Part shown: positions 51,014 through 59,862 of the stretch, in pieces
Numbering within the stretch: position 1 is the first letter of the stretch
Layout: each line of letters starts with the position of its first letter
Assembly (NCBI GenBank): GCA_017308235.1
Contig: JAFKFL010000012.1
Location: 296,144 to 360,143 of the forward strand
Reading direction: 5' to 3'
Length of the DNA stretch: 64,000 nucleotides
Origin: Alphaproteobacteria bacterium
GTDB taxonomy: Bacteria; Pseudomonadota; Alphaproteobacteria; Reyranellales; Reyranellaceae
Position numbers and translations under genes: made by a program
The notes under the pieces: model-generated
Told to the model about the DNA's origin: nothing
Database searches by the model: none
What the model saw: the letters and a program-made list of their open reading frames with translations, nothing else

Positions 51014-52456
51014 TCAGGCGCCGTTGCCGTTGGGCGGCAGCGAGAACTGGAAGGTGGTGCCATTGGCCCCGCTTTCGGACAGCACGATCTCACCGCCGTG
51101 CGCGCGCACCAGGTCGCGGGCGATCGCAAGGCCCAGGCCCGCACCGCCCGCGCGTCCGCCTGTCGTGAACGGCCGGAAGAGCTGCGCGGCGACATCGGGT
51201 GGCACGCCGCAGCCATTGTCGACGACGTCGACCAGCAGGTACCCGCCGCGTGGGCGTGCGGAGACACTCACAGCCGTTGCTCCCGCATCGAACGCGTTGC
51301 GCCCAAGATTGACCAGCACGCGGTAGAGCAGATCGCGGTCGGCCCGCACCCGCTGCTCGCCGACCAGTGCATTGGTCCAGTTACGCAATACGTTGGGGTC
51401 GCTCTCCTCGCCCTGTTCTTGCAGCGCCACGCCGACTTCATCGACCAGATCGGCGAGATCGAACTCGGCCAGCCGCGGCATCGGACGATCGCGGACATAT
51501 TCGATCGCCTCGCTCGCCAGCCGCGTCGCGCGATCGATCGTGTTCAGGATGGTGGGTGCCAGCTTGCGCGTGCGTTCGTCGTTGCTGCGTGCCAACCGGT
51601 CCGACAGCAGGCGCGCCGTCGACAACATGTTGCGCAGATCGTGATTGATCTTGTTCGACGCCGCTCCCACCTCAGCCAATCGCGTTTTCTGCCGCAGCGA
51701 TGCGCGCAGCTCGCGCTGCAGGTTGCGGAACTCCCGATCGACGATGCCGATCTCGTCGTCACGGCCGGTCGGCGGCCGGTCGTTGCCGGCCTCTTCGGGC
51801 GCGCGGCGGAACGCAATCATGTCCTCGGACAGGCCCTGCAACGGCCGGATCACCAGCCAGCGCAGCGCGAGATACAGCAGCGAGGCGGTGAACAGCGCGA
51901 TGATCAGCGACAGTATCAGCATGCGGCCGGCATAGCCGTACATCGCGATGCGCATCGGCAGTTCGTCGACCACGATCCAGACCATCGCATGCGGCAGGCG
52001 CATCGATTCGCCGCCGACACGGATGTAGTAGGCGCCGTCGCGCGTCATGGCCGCCAGGGCGTCCCAGATGAGGCCGAGCGCGCCGCGCTCCATCAGATTG
52101 AAGGCCGGCATGTCGGGGCGCGGGGCAATGTTGAGCAGCGCGCGCTTGGGCTTGTTGGGCTCGACCAGCACCACGGCGTCGACGCGGGCATTGTTGAGGA
52201 GTGCGCGCTTCACCTCCTCCGTGACCATGTTGTCGGGCGTCGCGTCGAGCGCCAGGGCGGCCAGCGTGCCGCTTTCGATCAGTTGTTCCAGATAGACCAT
52301 GCGAAACCGCGCGATCGACGGCAGAAACAGCAGCACCTCCGCCGCCATCACGGCCGCCACAACGAGGCCCATGATGCGCCACGAAAGCCCGAAGCTCGGC
52401 AACAGCGAGCGACTTTGTCGCGCCGGGCGCGCCTGAACGGTGATGTCGGCAGCCAT
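51014..52456 (-). CDS. Orphan membrane sensor histidine kinase
   Basis: A 480-residue kinase. Helices at about 27-48 and 178-200 flank a periplasmic sensor region, followed by a HAMP-like linker (VIRPLQGLSEDMIAFRRAPEE). The H-box is SNKINHDLRNMLSTARLL (His272), the N-box NLGRNAFDAG, G1 VVDNGCGVPPDVAAQLF, and G2 GGAGLGLAIARDLVRAHGGEI. It autophosphorylates on His272; no response regulator gene is adjacent, so its partner is elsewhere. The ligand is unknown. Confidence 0.9.
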   Translation of the reverse strand: MAADITVQARPARQSRSLLPSFGLSWRIMGLVVAAVMAAEVLLFLPSIARFRMVYLEQLIESGTLAALALDATPDNMVTEEVKRALLNNARVDAVVLVEPNKPKRALLNIAPRPDMPAFNLMERGALGLIWDALAAMTRDGAYYIRVGGESMRLPHAMVWIVVDELPMRIAMYGYAGRMLILSLIIALFTASLLYLALRWLVIRPLQGLSEDMIAFRRAPEEAGNDRPPTGRDDEIGIVDREFRNLQRELRASLRQKTRLAEVGAASNKINHDLRNMLSTARLLSDRLARSNDERTRKLAPTILNTIDRATRLASEAIEYVRDRPMPRLAEFDLADLVDEVGVALQEQGEESDPNVLRNWTNALVGEQRVRADRDLLYRVLVNLGRNAFDAGATAVSVSARPRGGYLLVDVVDNGCGVPPDVAAQLFRPFTTGGRAGGAGLGLAIARDLVRAHGGEIVLSESGANGTTFQFSLPPNGNGA

Positions 52457-52539
52457 GACGGAGCGGATTTTATCGAAGAGTGCCGGCTTGGCCTAGCCAG
52501 CACATCCGGACTCTTTGCCGTCCCTCTACCCACACGACA

Positions 52540-52570
52540 ACAGGCCCTCCGGCACTGGCGGAGGGCCTGT
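52540..52570 (-). terminator. Strong hairpin downstream of the bufferin-like gene
   Basis: acaggccctccg (52540-52551) pairs perfectly over 12 bp with cggagggcctgt (52559-52570) around a 7-nt loop. It lies just beyond the 3' end of the leftward small gene. The following leftward sequence (ttgtcgtgtg) is only moderately T-rich, so termination is likely but not textbook. Confidence 0.6.
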
Positions 52571-52603
52571 TCCTCGAGCCGCTATGCGTGGAGGCAGGGG
52601 CGG

Positions 52604-52837
52604 CTAGAGGACCTTACCGCCAGAAGCGGTGCAGGCGGCGGTGTCCTTTGCCTCGGTAAAGCCCTGGCCTTTGCAGGCATTCTGACCCTTGCAGGCATTG
52701 GTCGTGCTCTTGCAGGCGCTCTGGCCCTTGCAGGCGTTCGCGCCCTTGCAGTGCACACCCTCAGCATGCGCTGCGGTGGCGAAGCTGCCGGCGGCGAAGA
52801 TCGAGATCGCGGTGGCGATGAGAGCGTTCCTGGTCAT
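52604..52837 (-). CDS. BufA2-like cysteine-rich bufferin peptide precursor, orphan
   Basis: A 77-residue secreted peptide. The signal sequence is MTRNALIATAISIFAAGSFATAAHA; the mature part has six cysteines in repeated CKG units (HCKGANACKGQSACKS, NACKGQNACKGQGF) and ends TAACTASGGK. This matches the BufA2 family of bufferins, metallophore RiPPs that buffer copper when their Cys residues are modified by BufB (DUF692)/BufC. No bufB, bufC or DoxX gene is visible in the window. The ATG at 52837 has a gggaga site upstream. Confidence 0.78.
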   Translation of the reverse strand: MTRNALIATAISIFAAGSFATAAHAEGVHCKGANACKGQSACKSTTNACKGQNACKGQGFTEAKDTAACTASGGKVL

Positions 52838-53009
52838 GATGAATCTCCCTGCGGTGAAGACATGCCCGGTATCAGGCACAAGGGACTCTACGAAGGACTG
52901 CGGCATCGCGGCCAATCAAGGTTCGGCGACTGCGAAAACACGCCGGGTCAACTTCCGGTGAGGTTTGTTATTCTGTAGCAGATGTTCCAGAATCGTGGTT
53001 CATTTGAAC

Positions 53010-53639
53010 ATGGCACGCACGAAGGCCTTCGATGAGGATCGCGCGATCGATGCCGCCGTCGATTGCTTCTGGACGCATGGCTACGAAGCCACGTCGGTAC
53101 GCGATCTCGCGCAGGCGATGGGGATTGGCGGCGCCAGCCTCTACAACGCCTACGGCGACAAGCGGGAACTGTTCGTGCTGTCGTTGGAGCGTTACGCCAA
53201 CCGCTCGATGCGCGAGCGGATCGCCCGGATCGAGATGCGCTATCCGCCGCGGCAGGCGATCGCCGCTTTTCTCGGTGAGATCATCAGCCGGTCTGCGAAC
53301 GATCCCGACTGCAAGGGTTGCCTGCTGGTGAATTCGGCGCTCGACGTCGCATCGCGTGACGCCGGACTCGGCAAGGCGGTTGCAAGCTATCTCAACGAGA
53401 TCCGCGCCTTCTTCGGGCGCAGCCTCGAGGCGGGTCGGCGGACCGGCGAGATCGCCGGGACCATCGACAGCAACGTCATGTCCGCCCATCTGTTGGGCGT
53501 CGTGCTTGCCGTTCGTGTGCTCGCACGTACCGGCGCGAAACGCAGCCTGCTGGAAAGCGTGGCGCGGCCTGCACTCGACCTGATCGAAAGGCCGGCGAAA
53601 ACGCGACGGCCGCGCAAGCGCTCCAAAATTGTGAATTGA
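53010..53639 (+). CDS. TetR/AcrR-family transcriptional regulator
   Basis: A 209-residue regulator. The N-terminal HTH is AIDAAVDCFWTHGYEATSVRDLAQAMGIGGASLYNAYGDKRELF; the ligand-binding C-domain follows, with CKGCLLVNSALDVASRD typical of the NemR-like subgroup. A basic tail (RRPRKRSK) ends it. It lies 27 nt ahead of the GrdB-like selenoprotein candidate and could control it. The inverted half-sites tgttc...gaaca about 30 nt before the ATG could be its operator. Confidence 0.9.
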   Translation: MARTKAFDEDRAIDAAVDCFWTHGYEATSVRDLAQAMGIGGASLYNAYGDKRELFVLSLERYANRSMRERIARIEMRYPPRQAIAAFLGEIISRSANDPDCKGCLLVNSALDVASRDAGLGKAVASYLNEIRAFFGRSLEAGRRTGEIAGTIDSNVMSAHLLGVVLAVRVLARTGAKRSLLESVARPALDLIERPAKTRRPRKRSKIVN

Positions 53640-53666
53640 GTCATCGAACGAAGAGAAGGCAGAAAA

Positions 53667-54839
53667 ATGGTGAAGCGTCTCGACGATTTGCCGGAGGTGG
53701 AGGCGAACCATCTCCGTCGTGTCGAATGTCCGACCTACGACGATACTCCTCTGCTCGGCGGCAAACCGTTGGCCGAGCGGCGCGTGGCGATCATCTCGAC
53801 CGCGGGTCTGCATCGACGTGGCGACCGGCCGTTTCGGCCGGGCGACGGCAGCTATCGCGTGATCTCGGCCGAGACGTCCGCCCGCGACCTGGTGATGAGC
53901 CACATCTCGGTCAATTTCGATCGCACCGGCTTCCAGCAGGATTCGAACGTCGTTTTCCCGATCGACCGTTTGCGTGAGCTGGTGGCCGATGGCGCCGTAG
54001 GATCGATGGCATCCGTGCACTATTCCTTCATGGGCGCCTTCCCACCCGACGCGGCCAAGCCGCATGCCCAGCATCTCGCCGGCCTCCTAAAGGCCGACAA
54101 GGTCGACGCCGCCCTGCTCGTCCCGGTTTGACCCGCCTGCACGCGCGCCGTGGGCGCGCTCGGTCATTTCCTGGAGCGCGAGGGTATCGCCACGACCGGC
54201 ATCAGCCTGGTGCGTGAGCATACGGAGACGGTGCGGCCGCCGCGCGCGCTCTGGGTGACGTTCGAGCTGGGCCGACCGCTTGGCCGGCCGGACGATCCGC
54301 CGTTCCAGCGGCGTGTTGCGAAGGCGGCGCTCGATCTGCTCGCGCGCACCGACGGTCCGCTGATTGCCGATTATCCCGAGCATGTGACGGAGGAAGCCGA
54401 TTTCACCGGCTGGGCCTGCCCGATCGGTCTTGCGCCGACGCAGGTCGATTCGCTCGGCGCGGAAATCGATCGTCTCGCGACCTGGCACGATCGCGCCGTG
54501 GCTGCACGAGGCCGCACCACGGTCGGCGTCTCCGGTCTCGACATGCCTTCGGCCGGTGCGTTGGTGGACGGTGCACTGGCCGGCAATTTGCCGCCCGCGC
54601 AACCGCTCAAGGAAGCCGTCGACGATCTCAAGGCCTACTACCTCGAGGCGGCGGCGGCCTTTCCTGATGCCGGCACCGATCGGATGCGCAAGGAATGGTT
54701 CTGGAGCGAGACCAGGCTGGGTGAGGTCCTGCTCGCGTTGCAGCCCAAGCTCGCGGCCAGCGACGATCCACAGCACAAGATACTCGGCAATCTCACGCTG
54801 ATCCCGGCGGTCGAGCGCCATAGGCTCGCGAAGCGTTAG
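53667..54839 (+). CDS. GrdB-like selenoprotein (glycine/sarcosine/betaine reductase B family), Sec at an in-frame UGA
   Basis: One frame of 391 codons, interrupted only by TGA at 54129-54131 (codon 155). The upstream part has RVAIISTAGLHRRGDRPFRPGDGSYRVI and ends DAALLVPV. The downstream part continues PACTRAVGALGHFLEREGIATTGISLV as the same domain would. The UGA thus sits as U-x-x-C-T, the selenocysteine motif of this reductase family. A 7-bp GC stem (gcgcgcc-gtg-ggcgcgc) lies 12-28 nt downstream, as expected of a bacterial SECIS. Read conventionally, it would be a truncated 154-residue protein plus a second open frame from GTG 54150. The reductant and substrate in this aerobic-type genome are unknown. 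The TetR gene is upstream. Confidence 0.78.
54143..54159 (+). promoter_or_regulatory. Candidate bacterial SECIS hairpin
   Basis: gcgcgcc (54143-54149), loop gtg (54150-54152), ggcgcgc (54153-54159) form a perfect 7-bp stem whose apex lies about 19-21 nt after the UGA, with a GU in the loop. This is the spacing used by SelB-dependent elements. High local GC makes such stems common, so this is supportive rather than decisive. Confidence 0.6.
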
Positions 54840-55474
54840 GTTCGCGGGCTCGGATCGGTCGAGGCGAAGCTAGGTCGAGCGGCGACCGACGACCACCAGG
54901 CGGCAAGACGCGGATAGCGGGCCAGCAGCGCCGCTCCCTCGGGTGCCGGCGCGAAATAGGCGATCATGGCGCCAAGATGCAGGTCGGCGAGCGAGAGCGC
55001 CGGCCCAACGAGGAAAGCGTGGCTAGAGGCGAGCTTCTCGAGCGCGCCCAAAACCTTCGGCGCGACGGCGAGGCCCTTGGCGATCTCGGCCTCATCCGCC
55101 GGTTCGCCCAGGCGGGGTCGGATCACGCGATGGGCGAAGACCTGGCGCACCAGCGGCCAATAGGCATAGGCGTCGACCACACCAATGATCTGGTCCATGC
55201 GGGCCAACGCCCGGGGATCGGCCGGCTGCAGTGGCGGGCCGGAAAAGGCGCGGTCGACATAGCGTGTGATGGCCGCCGTCTCATAGAGCGTGAAACCATC
55301 GTGGACGAGGACCGGAACGCGTCCAAAGGGATGGAGCTCCAGATAGGCGGCGGGCCGGTCGGGAGCGAAGGGGTTCACCTCCACGCGTTCGTAGGCGACG
55401 CCCTTCTCGGCCAAGGCGAGGCGGGCGATACGCAGATAGACGCTCAGGTGATAGCCATGCAGGACGACGGACAT
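54836..55474 (-). CDS. Glutathione S-transferase family protein
   Basis: A 212-residue GST. The N-domain opens VVLHGYHLSVYLRIARLALAEKGVAYE and has HPFGRVPVLVHDGFTLYETAAITRYVD (cis-Pro, then the E-T glutathione contact). The C-domain carries FLVGPALSLADLHLGAMIAYF, the helix N-cap Asp. It overlaps the selenoprotein candidate by 4 nt at their converging ends. The substrate is unknown; no neighbouring pathway points to one. Confidence 0.9.
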   Translation of the reverse strand: MSVVLHGYHLSVYLRIARLALAEKGVAYERVEVNPFAPDRPAAYLELHPFGRVPVLVHDGFTLYETAAITRYVDRAFSGPPLQPADPRALARMDQIIGVVDAYAYWPLVRQVFAHRVIRPRLGEPADEAEIAKGLAVAPKVLGALEKLASSHAFLVGPALSLADLHLGAMIAYFAPAPEGAALLARYPRLAAWWSSVAARPSFASTDPSPRT

Positions 55475-55499
55475 GGGCTATTCTAGCTGGCTCCCGGCG

Positions 55500-55528
55500 T
55501 TGACTCAGGCCCAGCCCGCGTTTATTAC
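55500..55528 (+). promoter_or_regulatory. Sigma-70 promoter of rpmH
   Basis: TTGACT (55500-55505) and TATTAC (55523-55528) are separated by exactly 17 nt, about 65 nt before the rpmH ATG. The leader contains a gcccccg/cgggggc hairpin (55547-55553 with 55564-55570) that could modulate expression. Confidence 0.65.
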
Positions 55529-55592
55529 CCACGCCCACAGAATTTCGCCCCCGTCGCAGTGCGCGGGGGCTTGTGTTTGAAGGAGTTGCGTC

Positions 55593-55727
55593 ATGAAACG
55601 CACCTATCAGCCGAGCAAGCTGATCCGCAAGCGGCGGCATGGCTTCCGGTCCCGGATGGCGACGGTAGGCGGCCGCAAGGTTATTGCCAACCGCCGCAGG
55701 TCGGGCCGCAAGCGCCTGTCAGCCTAG
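55593..55727 (+). CDS. rpmH: Ribosomal protein bL34
   Basis: A 44-residue, very basic protein beginning [20 protein letters not shown] and containing [15 protein letters not shown], the complete L34 sequence pattern. The ATG at 55593 follows aaggag. As in most bacteria it heads the rpmH-rnpA-yidD-yidC block. Confidence 0.97.
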   Translation: MKRTYQPSKLIRKRRHGFRSRMATVGGRKVIANRRRSGRKRLSA

Positions 55728-55744
55728 CACCAGGTTTCCTTCCC

Positions 55745-56119
55745 TTGACCCCGGCCCGCCCCGGGCGTCTTCCCAATCGCAGGGATTTCTTGCGCGTCCA
55801 GGCCGGGCGCCGCTGTGCCATGCCCGGCTTCGTGCTGCAGGTGGCAGCCGCGCCGAAAAACCTGGTTCGGCCGGTGGTCCGGGTTGGCTTCACCGTCAGC
55901 CGCAAGGTCGGCAATGCCGTCGAGCGCAATCGCGTGCGCCGTCGGCTGCGCGAGGTTGCCCGCCTGGTGATCCCGGCTCGGGGCCTGGTCGATCTCGACT
56001 ATGTCCTTGTCGGCCGGCAGGCGGCATTGCGGCGAGACTTCGCCGCCCTCCAAAGTGACCTGGTCGAGGCCTTGAAGCGGCTGAAGGCGCTGGCTGAAAA
56101 GCCTGTCGCGACGCCATGA
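55745..56119 (+). CDS. rnpA: Ribonuclease P protein component
   Basis: A 124-residue protein from TTG 55745. Family features are [21 protein letters not shown] at the start, [29 protein letters not shown] (the RNR motif that contacts the P RNA), and [22 protein letters not shown]. It assists the P RNA in maturing tRNA 5' ends. An ATG start is lacking; the TTG 17 nt after rpmH gives the normal length. Its end overlaps yidD by ATGA. Confidence 0.94.
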   Translation: MTPARPGRLPNRRDFLRVQAGRRCAMPGFVLQVAAAPKNLVRPVVRVGFTVSRKVGNAVERNRVRRRLREVARLVIPARGLVDLDYVLVGRQAALRRDFAALQSDLVEALKRLKALAEKPVATP

Positions 56120-56427
56120 CCTGTGCAGGATGGCTTGCGCCCGCGTCCCGGAGTCGCCAGTTTCCCGGCCACATGATGTCCCTGTTCCTTCGGGCAGCGA
56201 TCCGTTTCTACCAATTGACGCTCGCCTACTTCTTCGTCGGCGCTTGCCGCTATGAGCCTTCCTGTTCGGCCTATGCCGCCGAGGCGGTGACGGTGCATGG
56301 CGCGCTCGCCGGAAGCTGGCTGGCGGCGCGTCGGCTCTGCCGCTGCCACCCCTGGGGACCCGGCGGCTACGATCCCGTGCCGCCGCACCGGACCGCCCTT
56401 TCCTGCCACGCCGCTGAGCGCTCCTAA
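56116..56427 (+). CDS. yidD: Membrane protein insertion efficiency factor YidD
   Basis: A 103-residue protein with the YidD core [33 protein letters not shown] and [21 protein letters not shown]. YidD aids YidC-dependent membrane insertion. The ATG at 56116 overlaps the rnpA stop; the ATG at 56173 would give a shorter, more typical N-terminus ([14 protein letters not shown]). yidC starts 12 nt later. Confidence 0.94.
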   Translation: MTCAGWLAPASRSRQFPGHMMSLFLRAAIRFYQLTLAYFFVGACRYEPSCSAYAAEAVTVHGALAGSWLAARRLCRCHPWGPGGYDPVPPHRTALSCHAAERS

Positions 56428-56439
56428 AAGTCTCGCCAA

Positions 56440-58284
56440 ATGGACCAGAAGAATTTCATCGTCGCGATCGTGCTCTCGGTGCTGATCATCGTGGGTTGGC
56501 AATACGCCTTCCCGCCCAAGCACACACCGCCGCAGCAACAACAACAGCAGACGACCACTCAGTCTTCGTCGTCGCCGGGAACATCCTCGTCCCCGGGTCC
56601 GTCGAGTCCCTCCGCTGCGCCAGGTTCGGCGACGTCGGCGGTCGAGGCTTTTGTGCCGCGCGCGCAGGCGCTGGCACGGAGCCCACGCGTCACCTTCAAC
56701 ACGCCAGAGCTGATCGGCTCGATCGACCTCAAGGGCGCGCGGGTCGACGATGTGCAGCTTGCCAAGCAGCGCGAGACACTCAATCCCGACAGTCCGCCGG
56801 TACCTGTCCTGTCGCCGGTCGGCAGTGAGCATCCCTACTATGCCGAGTTCGGCTGGTCGGCATCCGACGCGTCGATCAAGCTGCCCGGCTCGGACACGCT
56901 CTGGACCGCCGACAAGACGACGCTGGCGCCCGGCCAGCCGGTGCGGCTGACCTGGGACAATGGCCAGAACATTGTCTTCGCGATCACCTTCTCGATCGAC
57001 GAGAACTTCCTCTTCACCTTGAAGCAAAGCGTCGAGAACAAGTCGGACAAGTCGGTGACTCTCTTTCCGTGGGGGCTGGTGGTGCGCTACGGCCAGCCGC
57101 CGGCGGAGGGGACCTACGTGCTGCACGAGGGGCCGTACGGCGTCTTCAACGGCAGCCTGAAGGAATTCGGCTACAAGGACTTTAAGGGCGACAAGCAGGA
57201 GAAGATCAGCACCACTGGCGGCTGGGTCGGCATCACCGATAAGTACTGGATGGCGACGCTGATCCCCGACCAGAAGGTCAAGGTCGACGTGACGCTGAAG
57301 GAGACCGGCACCGATCCCAACGTCCGATACCAGATCGACTATGTGGCGCCGGCGCTCTCCGTTGCCCCGGGCGCGACAGGCGACAGCGATTCGCATCTGT
57401 TCGCCGGCGCCAAGATCGTGCGCCTGGTCGATGCCTATCGCGACAAGTACGGCTTCGAGCGCTTCGACCTCACGATCGACTGGGGCTGGTTCTCGTTTTT
57501 CACCAAGCCGCTGTTCTGGCTGCTTGAGTGGCTCTACCGTCAGCTCGGCAATTTCGGCCTCGCCATTCTGGCGCTGACCGTGATCGTGAAGGCGGCGTTC
57601 TTCCCGCTCGCCAACAAGTCCTACGCCGCGATGAGCAAGATGAAGCGGCTCCAGCCCGAGATGGAGAAGCTGAAGCAGCGCTACGGCGAGGACAAGCAGC
57701 GCATGAACCAGGAGCTGATGCAGCTCTATCGCCGCGAGAAAGTGAACCCGGCGGCGGGCTGCCTTCCGATCGTGGTGCAGATTCCGGTGTTCTTCGCGCT
57801 CTACAAGGTGCTCTACACCACCATCGAGATGCGCCATCAGCCGTTCTTCGGCTGGATCCACGACCTCAGCGCGCCCGATCCGCTCACCATCTTCACCGGG
57901 TTCGGCCTCTTCCATTGGCAGGTGCCGGAGTTCCTGCACTTCTTCAACATCGGTCTGTGGCCGCTCATCATGGGCGTCACCATGTACGTGCAGCAGCAGC
58001 TCAATCCGCCGCAGGCCGACCCGATGCAGCAGCGGATATTCCAGTTCCTGCCCATCATGTTCACTTTCATGATGGCGCCGTTCCAGGCCGGCCTCGTGAT
58101 CTACTGGGCCTGGAGCAACACGCTCTCGATCACCCAGCAATACTTCATCATGCGCCGCTACGGCGCCCCGATTGGCCGCAAGGCGGCGCAGGCCACGAAC
58201 GCGGCAGCGCCGGCGACGGCACCCGCGGCACCGCGCGGCGGCAACGGCAAGAAGGGCGGCAAGGCTGCGGCCAAGAAGAGCTGA
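56440..58284 (+). CDS. yidC: Membrane protein insertase YidC
   Basis: A 614-residue insertase of the Gram-negative type. The N-terminal helix (FIVAIVLSVLIIVGWQYAF) is followed by a Gln/Ser-rich linker, the large periplasmic domain P1 (about 75-350), and the five-helix core with FGLAILALTVIVKAAFFPLANKSY, MKRLQPEMEKLKQRYG, and PAAGCLPIVVQIPVFFALYKVLY. A Lys-rich tail ends it. It inserts and folds inner-membrane proteins with or without Sec. The stop overlaps the yihA ATG (TGATG). Confidence 0.96.
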   Translation: MDQKNFIVAIVLSVLIIVGWQYAFPPKHTPPQQQQQQTTTQSSSSPGTSSSPGPSSPSAAPGSATSAVEAFVPRAQALARSPRVTFNTPELIGSIDLKGARVDDVQLAKQRETLNPDSPPVPVLSPVGSEHPYYAEFGWSASDASIKLPGSDTLWTADKTTLAPGQPVRLTWDNGQNIVFAITFSIDENFLFTLKQSVENKSDKSVTLFPWGLVVRYGQPPAEGTYVLHEGPYGVFNGSLKEFGYKDFKGDKQEKISTTGGWVGITDKYWMATLIPDQKVKVDVTLKETGTDPNVRYQIDYVAPALSVAPGATGDSDSHLFAGAKIVRLVDAYRDKYGFERFDLTIDWGWFSFFTKPLFWLLEWLYRQLGNFGLAILALTVIVKAAFFPLANKSYAAMSKMKRLQPEMEKLKQRYGEDKQRMNQELMQLYRREKVNPAAGCLPIVVQIPVFFALYKVLYTTIEMRHQPFFGWIHDLSAPDPLTIFTGFGLFHWQVPEFLHFFNIGLWPLIMGVTMYVQQQLNPPQADPMQQRIFQFLPIMFTFMMAPFQAGLVIYWAWSNTLSITQQYFIMRRYGAPIGRKAAQATNAAAPATAPAAPRGGNGKKGGKAAAKKS

Positions 58285-58946
58285 TGAGCGAGCCGCATGC
58301 CGGCGCGCGCACGGCTCAGGACATCGAGGCGGCGCGCAAGCTCTTTGCCGGCCCGTGCGATTTCGTGGCGGGCGCCGCCTCCTTCGAATCGCTGATCCCG
58401 ATCGATTTGCCTGAGGTCGCCTTCGCCGGTCGCTCCAACGTCGGCAAGTCGAGCCTCGTGAATGCGCTCACCGGTCGCCGGTCACTGGCCCGAACCTCGT
58501 CCAGCCCCGGCCACACGCGGCAGATCAACTTCTTCAATCTTGCCGGCCAACTCATGCTGGTCGATTTGCCAGGCTACGGCTTCGCCCAGGTCTCGAAGTC
58601 GATGAAGGAGACCTGGCAGGATCTCGCCTCGGCCTATCTGCGCGGCCGTCCGACGCTGAAGCGCGTCTGCCTGCTGATCGATTCCCGGCACGGCGTGAAG
58701 GACGCCGACCGCGAGACAATGAAGAACCTCGACGCCGCCGCCGTCTCCTATCAGCTCGTGCTGACCAAGACGGACTATCTCAAGAAGGCCGACGTCCCGC
58801 GTGCTGTCGCCGCCGCCGAGGCCGTCGCTCGCAAGCACGGTGCTGCCCATCCGCAGGTCCTGCCGACCAGCAGCGAGACAGGTTTCGGCATTCCCGAGTT
58901 GCGCGCCGAGATTCTCGCCGTCGCGATGGGCCTGCCGACTCCTTAA
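58284..58946 (+). CDS. yihA: Ribosome-biogenesis GTP-binding protein YihA/EngB
   Basis: A 220-residue GTPase. G1 is GRSNVGKSSLVNALTG, the switch region GHTRQINFF, G3 DLPGYGFA, G4 TKTD, and G5-like SSETGFGI. It acts in 50S subunit assembly. The ATG at 58284 lies within the yidC stop, so the two are coupled. A family B palindrome follows the stop. Confidence 0.95.
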   Translation: MSEPHAGARTAQDIEAARKLFAGPCDFVAGAASFESLIPIDLPEVAFAGRSNVGKSSLVNALTGRRSLARTSSSPGHTRQINFFNLAGQLMLVDLPGYGFAQVSKSMKETWQDLASAYLRGRPTLKRVCLLIDSRHGVKDADRETMKNLDAAAVSYQLVLTKTDYLKKADVPRAVAAAEAVARKHGAAHPQVLPTSSETGFGIPELRAEILAVAMGLPTP

Positions 58947-58959
58947 GTGCATTCGATCA

Positions 58960-59088
58960 CCTCACCCTGAGGAGCGGCCGAAGGCTGCGTCTCGAAGGGT
59001 GGACAGCAGGCTCGGTGCGCATTCGGACCCTTCGAGACGGCCGCGGAGTTTACCCCGAGGTATGAGGGGCGGCCTCCTCAGGGTGAGG
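58960..59088. repeat. Family B palindromic repeat, copy 2 (long composite form)
   Basis: The outer arms cctcaccctgaggag (from 58960) and ctcctcagggtgagg (to 59088) are perfect complements, and inner cgtctcgaagggt and acccttcgagacg arms also pair. The left half matches the copy at 28804-28845. It fills the gap between yihA and the convergent oxygenase gene. Confidence 0.88.
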
Positions 59089-59112
59089 GAAATGGCTCCG
59101 GCATTCGGTGGT

Positions 59113-59784
59113 CTAAGCGGCGTCGTGGAAGATGATGCCGAGCGTGAAGCGCTGGCCGCGGCGCACGCTCGACACGCCGTGACGCATCGCGTTGCGATGC
59201 CAGCCGCGGCTGCCTTTGGCGGGCCGCTGGTTGACCGCGAAGATCACGGCGTCGCCCTGACGGAGCGGCACCACCTCGCCGCGCGATTGCTGGCGCGGCC
59301 GTTGCTCGACCAGCATGAACTCGCCGCCTGCGAAATCGCGCTCCGGCTCGCTCAGTAGGATCGTTGCCTGGAGGGGGAAGACCAGTTCGCCGTAGAGGTC
59401 GCGGTGCAAGCAGTTGTAGTCGCCGGCACCGTAGCGCAGCAGCAATGGCGTCGGCCGCTTTTGACCGCCCGCATGACATTCGCCGAGCCAGCGCTCGAGC
59501 GTCGGAGGGAAGCGCTTCGCGATGCCCAGCATCTCGTTCCACCGGTTCGCGACCTCGGCCAGGGTGGGATAGAGCGTCCAGCGCAGCCGCTGCACCGGGT
59601 CTGGCAGCGGATAGGTGAAATACTGATAGTCGCCCTGGCCATAGCCGTGCCGCTGCATGACGACATGGCTGCGGAAGCGGGCCTGTTCGGGCCAGAGCGC
59701 CGCGAGATCGCGGCACGCCTTCTGATCCAGGAGTGCAGGGGCCACGACGTGGCCGCGGTCGGCGAGGGTGTCTGTGTCGATCAT
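59113..59784 (-). CDS. 2-oxoglutarate/Fe(II)-dependent oxygenase
   Basis: A 223-residue protein from ATG 59784. The double-stranded beta-helix iron triad is in NCLHRDLYGELVF (His127, Asp129) and NAMRHGVSSV (His202), with the 2-oxoglutarate Arg at RFTLGIIFHDA (Arg212). ILLSEPERDFAGGEFML is a typical P4H-like connecting strand. Hydroxylation of a protein or small molecule is likely; the target is unknown. It is divergent from argB with about 130 bp between. Confidence 0.88.
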   Translation of the reverse strand: MIDTDTLADRGHVVAPALLDQKACRDLAALWPEQARFRSHVVMQRHGYGQGDYQYFTYPLPDPVQRLRWTLYPTLAEVANRWNEMLGIAKRFPPTLERWLGECHAGGQKRPTPLLLRYGAGDYNCLHRDLYGELVFPLQATILLSEPERDFAGGEFMLVEQRPRQQSRGEVVPLRQGDAVIFAVNQRPAKGSRGWHRNAMRHGVSSVRRGQRFTLGIIFHDAA

Positions 59785-59862
59785 ATGAAATTCCCGCAAT
59801 GACCTTGACGTCCGGCCGCCACTTCTTCTATCCGCCGGGCGCCTGATATATGATACCGCCTT

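Noticed and set aside
52604..52837. CRISPR-like or simple tandem repeat from the CKG units
   Set aside because: The repetition is at codon level inside a secreted peptide gene with a good start and signal sequence.
54150..54839. Separate 229-codon gene starting at GTG 54150
   Set aside because: It is in the same frame as the upstream half and completes the same domain across a UGA; better read as one selenoprotein gene.
55999..58140. Open frame of about 713 codons on the minus strand across yidC
   Set aside because: It is antisense to a certain yidC, has His/Arg/Asp-rich low-complexity translation and no recognisable domain; a shadow of high-GC codon use.
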